From assembly GCA_964489215.1 (NCBI GenBank), contig CAZAYB010000068.1, positions 1 to 12,976 of the forward strand: a stretch of DNA of 12,976 nucleotides, read 5' to 3'. Positions 6,532 through 12,976 of the stretch are shown one piece after another (within the stretch, counting starts at the first letter, position 1; each line of letters starts with the position of its first letter). The position numbers were made by a program, and so were the translations under genes. This stretch comes from CAZAYB01 sp964489215 (GTDB lineage: Bacteria; Planctomycetota; Phycisphaerae; Sedimentisphaerales; Anaerohalosphaeraceae). A model generated the notes under the pieces. It ran no database searches, had not been told where the DNA came from, and saw only the letters and a program-made list of their open reading frames with translations.

Positions 6532-7881
6532 TTATTCTCTGTTCAGTTTTTCTTTAATGACCGGCAACTGTTTATTTAAAAACCATTGACGCAGGTTATC
6601 ACCAGAAGGGCTAACCACTTTTTTCGAAACGCATTCATAGAGACCGGGCTTAATGCCGGAACCAAGGGCTTTTTGGCAATATCTGGCCGCACCTAAAGCA
6701 GTCAGTTCCATAAAATCTATTAATTCTACGTCCCTGCCTGTCATGTCAGCGATGACTTGAGGCCAGAATCGACTCTTTGCTGCCCCACCGGTCATAAGTA
6801 TTCGTCCTGATTGACTGGAAACTTCCAGCCTTTCGGAAAAAAATGCGACTATTGAGGCTGTATAGCTCATATAGTCTCGGATTGCCTTTGAGCTTTCCTT
6901 AGATGAAACCGAGTATTTTTGCCATTTCTCAGAAAAAATCGGTTCTTCATATTGCCGCATATTCAAGAATTCTGCTTCGATTTCAGATAACTTTTCATGG
7001 TCAATATTATGTTTGTTCAGCAGTTCATCAAATTCCTTACCAATCGGACCTAAGGTTACAATATTGCCGAATTTATCGTTATAAATGTCCCTGCCCGGAT
7101 GAATGGAAAATGATGTTTCATCGAAAAACGGGGTCCTGCTTGTAATGTTGAAAACCCACGCAGTACCGGTTGCGAGCATGATGTCTCTGTCCGGTTCAAG
7201 TTCCGCCGCCTCCATGGCCGCATATTGGTCGTGGCTGCTTGTTGTTAGTATAATATCGCCCCATTTCGTTTTTATACCATCGGCGATGATACTCATGGTT
7301 TTCATTACAGGGGCAAGATTATTGCAGGAAATCCCCGCCCAGTTCAGAATATCTTCATCATATTCGGCTTTTTGAAAATCGCAAAGACCTGTTATTTGGG
7401 CATTTGTAATGTCTGTCACAAATTTACAACAGAGGCATGCATGGATGAAATCGGGCACGGTGGCAATATATTTGTAACGCAACTTCAATTCCGAATTTTT
7501 TTCAAGCTCTTGACGTATCTTACATACAGCAAGCCAGTCTGCAGGATGCCAGCCGGTCTTACGATAATAATCCACTGAACCAAAAAGCTGCCCGAGCGCA
7601 TGCTGATATTCAGCGGCTGCCAGTTCGGTCCAGATGATAAAAGGGCTTATGGGTTTATAGTCCTGGTCAAGAAAGACAAAACTGCCTCCCTGCGATGAAA
7701 TGCTGACAGCTTTTGGCCCCTTGCCGACTTTAGCTGTAACTAAATCCATAACAGCACTGAAGTTATGGAACCAGTCAACACCTCCGGCAGCTTTAGAGCA
7801 GCTTGCCTGAAGAGCCCCTTTTGAGTCGAATACGACCGCTTTGGTATTGGTTGTACCTATGTCTAAGCCGCAATATAACAT
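6532..7881 (-). CDS. FGGY-family carbohydrate kinase, substrate unknown
   Basis: The protein has 449 residues, slightly shorter than xylulokinase-type members. The N-terminal phosphate-binding loop is CGLDIGTTNTKAVVFD (4-19). The catalytic Asp is probably D218 in TTSSHDQYAA, followed by LATGTAW (236-242). The C-terminal ATPase half has ILMTGGAAKSRFWPQ (361-375) and ELTALGAAR (392-400), which fit the FGGY adenosine and signature region. It should phosphorylate a sugar or polyol in the cytoplasm with ATP. Substrate classes in this family range from xylulose, rhamnulose and ribulose to glycerol and AI-2 precursor, and the motifs do not discriminate. It is the first gene of the operon. There is no obvious Shine-Dalgarno before the ATG (the bases upstream are AT-rich), so initiation may be SD-independent. 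Confidence 0.92.
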   Translation of the reverse strand: MLYCGLDIGTTNTKAVVFDSKGALQASCSKAAGGVDWFHNFSAVMDLVTAKVGKGPKAVSISSQGGSFVFLDQDYKPISPFIIWTELAAAEYQHALGQLFGSVDYYRKTGWHPADWLAVCKIRQELEKNSELKLRYKYIATVPDFIHACLCCKFVTDITNAQITGLCDFQKAEYDEDILNWAGISCNNLAPVMKTMSIIADGIKTKWGDIILTTSSHDQYAAMEAAELEPDRDIMLATGTAWVFNITSRTPFFDETSFSIHPGRDIYNDKFGNIVTLGPIGKEFDELLNKHNIDHEKLSEIEAEFLNMRQYEEPIFSEKWQKYSVSSKESSKAIRDYMSYTASIVAFFSERLEVSSQSGRILMTGGAAKSRFWPQVIADMTGRDVELIDFMELTALGAARYCQKALGSGIKPGLYECVSKKVVSPSGDNLRQWFLNKQLPVIKEKLNRE

Positions 7882-7912
7882 TTATTCAATATAATTGTTG
7901 ACAGATTCTTGT

Positions 7913-7940
7913 TTGACGTTAACATATTTTAACATATTAT
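7913..7940 (+). promoter_or_regulatory. Predicted promoter of the isomerase-like gene
   Basis: There is a TTGACG -35 box (7913-7918), a 16-bp spacer and a TATTAT -10 box (7935-7940), giving a leader of roughly 44 nt to the ATG at 7991. A TTGACA at 7898-7903 and a perfect TATAAT at 7947-7952 are alternative boxes but lack well-spaced partners. Confidence 0.45.
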
Positions 7941-7952
7941 AACATATATAAT
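7918..7952. repeat. Three tandem 10-bp repeats forming an operator-like array in the divergent promoter
   Basis: AACATATTTT, AACATATTAT and AACATATATA follow one another exactly at 7921-7930, 7931-7940 and 7941-7950, preceded by GTT and followed by AT. A 10-bp period places each unit on the same DNA face. The array coincides with the predicted -10 boxes in both directions. It is the best candidate binding site for the DeoR repressor encoded nearby. The repeat is directly visible and the binding is inferred. Confidence 0.6.
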
Positions 7953-7963
7953 GATCGTTACAA
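7936..7963 (-). promoter_or_regulatory. Predicted promoter of the kinase-DeoR-aldolase-amidohydrolase operon
   Basis: On the minus strand there is TTGTAA (7958-7963), a 16-bp spacer and a perfect TATAAT (7936-7941). The start point would be near 7929, about 48 nt before the kinase ATG. Its -10 box overlaps the -10 box of the opposing promoter, so the two could not be occupied at once. Confidence 0.45.
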
Positions 7964-7990
7964 CAAAAAGACAGATATTTGGAGAAAAAC

Positions 7991-8950
7991 ATGTCAACAA
8001 ATAGTTTCACATTCAGACCCGCTGATTTTTTACCTTTTAATGACCCTGAGGTTTGCGAAAAAGTACGCAATATAAAAAAAGCCGATATTTGCAAACATCC
8101 CAATAATAATTTCAACATACAGTTAATCGAGGACCAGACGGCTTTCGGTTTTGCATATCAACTGGACATAGTGGCGGGGATAAAGAAAAGCCTTGATGAG
8201 GGCAAAAAACACATAATGATACTGCCTGCCCCTAATCCTTGTTATGCATTTGCCGCGGAGATGATAAATCAGCTGAAAATTCCCTGCCATCACGTATATA
8301 CATTCAATATGGATGAATATGCCAATGAAGAGGGCAAAACTGCTCCGCGGGACTGGAAAGGCGGCTTTCAATATTGGATGTGGAATGACTTTTTCAATAA
8401 AATCAAACCTGAGCTCCGGATGCCCGAGAGCCAGATCAATTTTCCTAATGACAAAAACGTAAATGATTACAGCAAAATGATCGAAGACTTGGGCGGTGCG
8501 GATATATGTTATGGCGGAATAGGCTGGTGCGGGCATATTGCCTTTTACGAACCGCACTACGGTGTTGAATATGTCGATGATATCGATGGTTATCTCGAAC
8601 TTGGCTCCAGAATGGTTGATATCAGCCCAATCACAATGTGCCAGAACAGTTTGTTTGCCGACGCCGGCTGTGCAGGAGATATTTCCGCATGTCCGCCCAA
8701 AGCGGCAACTATTGGCCCGCGGGACCTCAAAAACTCTAAGCTTGTGAGCTTCTGGGATGGTTTTAGTTATGGCGATGTAAGCTGGCAGAGATTCATTACC
8801 CGCCTGGCCGCACACGGTCCTGTTACACCGCTTGTACCGGCCAGCATACTGCAAATACTAAACAGCAGACTGGTAATCTCCGGGATAGTAGCCGAGGATT
8901 ATAAAATAGAGATCGGAGAGAGAAGGACATCTATAGAATTTCCGGTCTGA
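7991..8950 (+). CDS. NagB-like (glucosamine-6-phosphate deaminase/isomerase family) protein with altered active site
   Basis: The protein has 319 residues. The ATG at 7991 is chosen because GGAG (7981-7984) lies 6 bases upstream; a TTG 12 bases earlier precedes this site and is unlikely. Family features are ILPAPNPCYAFAAEMI (77-92, the sugar-phosphate loop region), YTFNMDEY (103-110, D108 matching NagB Asp72), GGIGWCGHIAFYEP (175-188) and VPASILQIL (282-290). In E. coli NagB the third motif holds Asp141, His143 and Glu148. Here the His (H182) and Glu (E187) are kept but Asp141 is replaced by C180. It is longer than NagB (266 residues) by about 40 N-terminal residues plus insertions. A ketose-aldose isomerase or deaminase acting on a related sugar phosphate is plausible, but canonical GlcN6P deamination is doubtful. 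It is transcribed divergently from the kinase operon from a shared control region. Confidence 0.85.
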   Translation: MSTNSFTFRPADFLPFNDPEVCEKVRNIKKADICKHPNNNFNIQLIEDQTAFGFAYQLDIVAGIKKSLDEGKKHIMILPAPNPCYAFAAEMINQLKIPCHHVYTFNMDEYANEEGKTAPRDWKGGFQYWMWNDFFNKIKPELRMPESQINFPNDKNVNDYSKMIEDLGGADICYGGIGWCGHIAFYEPHYGVEYVDDIDGYLELGSRMVDISPITMCQNSLFADAGCAGDISACPPKAATIGPRDLKNSKLVSFWDGFSYGDVSWQRFITRLAAHGPVTPLVPASILQILNSRLVISGIVAEDYKIEIGERRTSIEFPV

Positions 8951-9164
8951 AAATCCTCTATTTGTGCACCTATAAACTTTTTTATTAGAGCTTTCAATGT
9001 ATTCGTTAATATCCACACAGAGAAGCAATTTCACAGACACGCGGGCCACAAAATTTAATATGGGTACTAATAACTTTTTCAATATTCCTCAGTTGTTTTT
9101 AGAACTCTGCTTTTGCGAACTTTCATAAATCAGGCAGGCTTTTTGCTTTTGGAGAACCGTTCAA
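8951..9164. other. Non-coding spacer between the NagB-like and VOC genes
   Basis: No credible small gene or RNA is seen. The only inverted repeat noticed (CTCTA at 8956-8960 with TAGAG at 8986-8990) has a 25-base loop and no T tract, so it is not called a terminator. Confidence 0.4.
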
Positions 9165-9596
9165 TTGGAACCAAGAATCAGCATCATCACATTAGGCACA
9201 CACGATATGGCAAGAGCGTATGAATTTTACCACCATGCGCTCGGCCTACCGACCAGCAACAAAGTCGATGACGATATTTACTTTTTCAAAACCAGCGGAA
9301 CCATATTGGCGATTTACCCGTTTGACAAACTCATTGAAGATATTGATACTGGTCTAAAATACGCTCAGAACGGTTTTAGCGGCGTGACATTGGCGCACAA
9401 CGTCAGGGAAAAACAACAAGTACAGCAAATATTGGATGCCGCAGTGGCTGGCGGAGCCAAATCACTAAAGTCCCCGCAAGATGCTTTCTGGGGCGGTTAC
9501 CATTGCTATTTCTCAGATCCAGACGGGCATATCTGGGAAGTTGCCTATTGGGATGGGTGGAAGTTTAATACCGACGGCAGTCTTGTTATTGAATAA
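9165..9596 (+). CDS. VOC-superfamily (glyoxalase/bleomycin-resistance fold) protein
   Basis: The protein has 143 residues, a normal single-unit VOC length. The first beta-alpha-beta module begins SIITLGTHDMARAYEFYHHA (6-25), and the second ends SDPDGHIWEVAYWDGW (117-132), whose Glu (E125) is the usual metal ligand. The start is a TTG at 9165 with GGAG at 9151-9154, 10 bases upstream; no in-frame ATG lies near the conserved N-terminus. VOC proteins include glyoxalase I, epimerases, extradiol dioxygenases and binding proteins, and nothing here fixes the activity. It lies 214 bp after the NagB-like gene on the same strand, so it may be a separate unit. It converges on the symporter with a 34-bp gap. 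Confidence 0.85.
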   Translation: MEPRISIITLGTHDMARAYEFYHHALGLPTSNKVDDDIYFFKTSGTILAIYPFDKLIEDIDTGLKYAQNGFSGVTLAHNVREKQQVQQILDAAVAGGAKSLKSPQDAFWGGYHCYFSDPDGHIWEVAYWDGWKFNTDGSLVIE

Positions 9597-9630
9597 GCTA
9601 TGTATATTTGTATCGTTCGGGTTCAGGTTA

Positions 9631-12124
9631 TTATTCGCCTGTCTGATCCTGATCTGACTTTACTACGCCGTCATCTTCAAGGTCTCTGCCGGACTGCTTT
9701 AATATGCTAAACATTTCGATGGAATCCTTTATGCCGCCAACTGTGAGCCAGATGGTAACTACTATTCCGACCAGGAACATGATCCATATTTTGAAGTGCC
9801 AAAAGGCGGCCCAGAAATCAACATCAAGTTTAGTGTCCGGCAGAAGCGCGTAAACCGTAAAAATAACAAACAAAGAAACCCAGAACATCGACCAGATGAT
9901 ACTTGCGTAAAAGATAAATTTATCCCATTTGGTAAACTCATCAGTGATACCTATAATCGCTTTTAAGCCTGTCGGCGGGAGCTGTTCTTTTTTGTTGTGG
10001 TCGCTTGCGATTGAATATTTTCCGCGGTGGAGAAGTTTATCGAGATTATAACTCTTGCGTCCGTCAAGAAACAGCAGAACCGCAGTAATTATTGAACCGG
10101 ATATAATTGCAATAATTGTAATCTGTGAAATTGAATAAGCGTTAAATTGGCCGGCATGAATTTCGGGCCATTTATTTTGAATTTTCATCAAAGCCAGGAA
10201 CAATATCCAAACGCCCGTTAATATACTGTAAAAGCAGGTGTTTTTATAATGCTTTGGGATTTTTATAAAAACCGTAATCGAAGCAGCGGCAAGAACTATG
10301 AATATACCGAGCATAACCCATGCATTTATTGGGAAATTCTGAAAGTTGGAAAACCTATCAATAAAACCTTTGGAGGCCAGGCCTGCGATTACCAGAAAAA
10401 ATGCGGTAATAAAGCCGGCTTTGGGGGATCTTTTTATACTTGCGGTTGTGGGTTTGCCCCAAAGTGAAACGAGGATATAAACACCAATAGCAGAGCCCAT
10501 CGCAATAGCAAGCATCCAATGGCCGGCAATGGGTATTCGTGTCCATTGCTCAAACGGGCCTGCCTTGTCATAAACCTGCGGAAAAACACCCGATACAAAT
10601 TTATTTACGCCGTTAGTAAGCCAGAGCATATTATTTACGGTAAAATCCCTTATGGGTACGAAAAATTTCTGCTGATCGAGAAAAATTTTGCCAAGTGAAA
10701 TTACCGCACCGATTATCATAGCCGAGAAGGCGGCAGAAGTTTTTCCGTATTTCCAGTAGAGCCCCCCTATTATACAGGAACCCGCCCCGCCGAGGACTAT
10801 TGCACCGGTAAGCTGAAAGAAAAGCAGTATGGCTTCTCGCTGGGTATAGAACAGGCTGAAAAAGAAAACGAAAAACGCAACAAACAAAATCGAGAGCCTT
10901 ATCGCCCATATATGTTTTTTTGAGCTTGTATCGCCTGAAAGTGAGAAATGTATGATCGCTGCGATGAAAATAAAACATACAGCAAGCAGGAAAAAGGAGA
11001 GTACAAATTTTGGCGAGATATCGTTTGCGGCTATTTGCTTTATAAACAAAACAAGGTAAACCAGAACCATGGCAGTCAGCATAGAGTAGAAATATTTCCA
11101 TATCCGGCGAGGCTTGTCTCTGAAAGGCATNNNNNNNNNNNNNNNNNNNNNNNNNNNNNNNNNNNNNNNNNNNNNNNNNNNNNNNNNNNNNNNNNNNNNN
11201 NNNNNNNNNNNNNNNNNNNNNNNNNNNNNNCCAGGATGCGATTATGCGTGCCATTTTTGCCTCGTGCGGGGTTCTGGCCGCGGCGTTATAGCCCTGCGAG
11301 CCCTGCCATGCCATGTTGTTGTAGAAAAGGCTAAAACCAAGGATAAGATAAAACCAGACGTTGAAATCCTCGACCTTGCCGGTTTCCATGGGGTTTATAA
11401 GTTCAGTGCCGAGGCTCTTTAATGTTGGAACAATCTGCTCGGACCAGCTGAAAGTCAGAAGGAACAAAATAACCATGGCAATCAAAAAAACGATGTTGGC
11501 AAAAGTGCCCTGCACAAAATCGGTTATCATAACTGCTATCTGACCGCTGAAGAAAAGCAGCAGCAAAGCAGAGCCGAGCAGCAGTATCATCAGCAAAGGA
11601 AATACGGGCCACTGGATACCAATGAAACTGATGTAGTCAGGCAGGTCGCAGTAATACATAAAGAATTTGGCCTCTACCGCAGGGAATATTCCCATATTTA
11701 TAACCCCGGCGACCCACTGGAGAAAGCCGGCAAATATGCGGAACTTTTTATTGTATCTTGCCTCATAAAACTGGGCAAGGGTCAGTGCTCTTGTTTCTCG
11801 ATATCTGTAAATGATCCAGCCTGTTATAGCCATAATAAGGTAAATAGGAGCGTGCATTTCGTGCCACCACATTACAGTGAAGCCTCCTTTGTAGCCGGCC
11901 TCCCAGCCCCCCACAATTGAAATTGCGCCCAGCCATGCTATGCCCTCCGAAACAGCTATTAAATAACGTCCTGCTACTCTGCCCGCAGCGAGAAAGTCGG
12001 CAACTGATTTCATATATTGCCTTGTACCGACCGCAATTGCGATAATCAACCCGATCATACCAGCTACAATAAGCCAGTCAATCAAGTGCATATTTGATGT
12101 CATCATAGACGCTGTGGCAATCAT
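9631..12124 (-). CDS. Sodium:solute symporter (SSS family), interrupted by a 100-N gap
   Basis: This is a membrane transporter, probably Na+-coupled uptake of a sugar or organic solute. The N-terminal half (298 codons, 12124 to 11231) has the SSS features: first helix HLIDWLIVAGMIGLIIAIAV, IAWLGAISIVGGWEAGYKGG, TLAQFYEARYNKKFRIFAGF and NMAWQGSQGYNAAARTPHEA. After the gap the frame restarts at 11130 with MPFRDKP and runs for 499 residues with many hydrophobic helices, including HIWAIRLSILFVAFFVFFFS and VLGGAGSCIIGGLYWKYG, to a soluble tail with LEDDGVV. The two halves fit one gene only if the true gap is a multiple of 3, since 100 Ns shift the frame. The open frame that runs from the N-half through the Ns to 10631 is out of frame beyond the gap. 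GGGAG lies 8 bases before the ATG. It may feed the neighbouring catabolic locus, which is inferred from proximity. Confidence 0.87.
11131..11230. other. Assembly gap (100 N, unknown true length)
   Basis: The run of exactly 100 N is a standard placeholder, so its length carries no information. It falls inside the symporter, probably hiding the central helices that contribute to the sodium site. The flanks show no short overlap like that at the 10-N gap. Confidence 0.9.
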
Positions 12125-12264
12125 ATATAAACTCCCTATATCAAAAAACAGATATTACGCTTTAAGCAGCGCCCGGCATTAAAGATAAGTATTTTACAAG
12201 CCAGGTTTATTTTATGAAAGGAAACACCAGAAAAGTCTGAAAAAAATTTGCAAAAACACTCCTG
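12125..12264. other. Short spacer between the LamG-dockerin gene and the symporter
   Basis: This 140-bp AT-rich spacer holds the symporter ribosome site (GGGAG, read on the minus strand) and a CAGA-AAAG-TCTG mini-hairpin near 12229-12240. The A tract beside that hairpin is on the wrong side to terminate the minus-strand genes. No clear promoter pair was found. Confidence 0.35.
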
Positions 12265-12976
12265 CTAAGGTGTATCAAAATCCAGCCAGTAAATCAAAAA
12301 CTCTTTCAGGTCGGCAAGGTCCACCATATTGTTTTCAACAATGTCGCCGAGCCCGGGGTATGTATCAAAACCCCAATTGTACGCGATATAGTAAAAGTCG
12401 GCCATATCAACATTGCAGTCACAATTGAAGTCAGCGGGGATGCTGCAATAACAGTTGCCGGATGCGCCCGGAAGCGGATTTGTATCATTCATTATATCGG
12501 CAACCTGCGTGCCGCTAAGGGCCTGACTGTAAACACGGACCTCGTCAATTACCCCATCCCATGGTTTATAATCAGAAGGATTTGCACCGATCAGAACATC
12601 GGTCGAAGGTGATGCGTCTATATTGCCGGTTTTATTTATAACCGCAGTGTCGGCCACGGCGTTTACATAAATTTTCATTTGTGAACCGTCATATACTCCG
12701 GCGACATGGCACCACTGGCCAAGCGGTATTTCCTCGGAAAGGCCCTTTAAGGTTGTGGTAGTGCCGTTTGTTTTTACTCTGAAACGTAAATGAACACCGC
12801 CGCTGTTATCTATTGTACTTAGCATCCAATAGTGGTCATTTTCGGCGGTTCCCATCGCCTTTGAGACTATTCGATTATCCTTTCCCCAAAAATCATAACT
12901 GTCGGCTTTTACCCATGCGGCAATTGTTATTTTGTTTGTGGTTATATCTATCGGTCCGAGATTAACATTGTCATCA
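12265..12976 (-). CDS. LamG-domain secreted protein with C-terminal dockerin-like repeat (5' end beyond the window)
   Basis: The frame is open from the right window edge to a TAG at 12265, 236 residues visible. An internal Met at 12855 is not the start, because the frame continues upstream with ITIAAWVKADSYDFWGKDNR, a classic LamG (concanavalin-like, Laminin_G_3) strand. The domain continues through WCHVAGVYDGSQMKIYVN and VLIGANPSDYKPWDGVIDEVRVY, then LSGTQVADIM. After a Pro/Gly linker come two calcium-loop units, ADFNCDCNVDMADF and VENNMVDLADL, each followed by a helix, which form a dockerin-type module. The second loop is degenerate. This LamG plus dockerin layout is common in Phycisphaerae extracellular proteins, often carbohydrate-active or adhesive. 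The catalytic part, if any, lies off the window. Confidence 0.88.
   Translation of the reverse strand, partial: DDNVNLGPIDITTNKITIAAWVKADSYDFWGKDNRIVSKAMGTAENDHYWMLSTIDNSGGVHLRFRVKTNGTTTTLKGLSEEIPLGQWCHVAGVYDGSQMKIYVNAVADTAVINKTGNIDASPSTDVLIGANPSDYKPWDGVIDEVRVYSQALSGTQVADIMNDTNPLPGASGNCYCSIPADFNCDCNVDMADFYYIAYNWGFDTYPGLGDIVENNMVDLADLKEFLIYWLDFDTP

Noticed and set aside
4928..7881. A true AI-2 (lsr) operon
   Set aside because: The repressor is of the classical DeoR type, with no Lsr ABC transporter, LsrB or LsrG. Only the kinase and aldolase folds are shared.
7921..7950. CRISPR-like array
   Set aside because: The units are 10 bp without spacers and sit in a promoter. No cas genes are in the window.
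7882..8118. Minus-strand 78-codon open frame upstream of the kinase
   Set aside because: It covers the promoter repeats and the start of the NagB-like gene. It has no domain and no ribosome site.
8123..8854. A 243-codon minus-strand open frame
   Set aside because: It lies fully antisense to the NagB-like gene, whose family motifs are clear. The antisense translation has no recognisable domain or ribosome site.
8956..8990. Possible terminator after the NagB-like gene
   Set aside because: The five-base arms are separated by 25 bases and there is no T tract after the second arm.
10631..11130. Continuation of the symporter N-terminal frame past the gap
   Set aside because: The residues after the Ns are not membrane-like. 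The correct frame in this stretch is the one ending at 9631.

Overview
The window looks like a metagenome-assembled scaffold from a heterotrophic planctomycete, most likely class Phycisphaerae (Sedimentisphaerales-like). The lineage is an inference from gene style: a pseudopilin with an H-x9-DG motif, a LamG protein ending in a dockerin-like repeat of the DFNCDxxVDxxD type, a GntR/LacI hybrid regulator beside secreted-protein genes, and a planctomycete-type sodium:solute symporter. The DNA is moderately AT-rich. There are two assembly gaps: 10 N at 3015-3024 and 100 N at 11131-11230.

Left block (1-2600, all minus strand): a GntR/LacI-type regulator with its own sigma70-like promoter and a palindromic operator candidate, then a type II secretion-style pseudopilin, then the 5' part of a secreted protein that runs off the left edge. 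Spacing is short, so this is probably one operon. Positions 2537-2856 are non-coding.

Central block (2857-8950): a carbohydrate-catabolism locus. On the minus strand, in transcription order, are an FGGY sugar kinase, a DeoR-family repressor, a class I (DhnA/LsrF-like) aldolase and two different TIM-barrel amidohydrolases, with 1-28 bp between genes. A glucosamine-6-phosphate deaminase/isomerase-like gene is read divergently on the plus strand. The 109-bp divergent spacer holds three 10-bp tandem repeats, and the -10 boxes predicted for the two directions overlap there. The likely logic is that DeoR senses a sugar phosphate and controls both directions. The isomerase-like enzyme, kinase and aldolase would convert a sugar or amino sugar to C3-type fragments, and the amidohydrolases would open or hydrolyse an upstream lactone, ester or amide. 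The substrate is not identifiable from sequence. The isomerase-like protein has Cys where NagB has its catalytic Asp141, so it is probably not an ordinary GlcN6P deaminase.

Right block (9165-12976): a small VOC/glyoxalase-fold protein (plus strand), then a sodium:solute symporter (minus strand) broken by the 100-N gap, which is a plausible uptake system for the locus. Last is the C-terminal part of a LamG plus dockerin secreted protein that enters from the right edge.

Two gene models here need hand correction. The second amidohydrolase continues through the 10-N gap to a stop at 2857, because the flanks overlap by 6 bp in frame. The symporter is one gene across the 100-N gap, not two overlapping ORFs.
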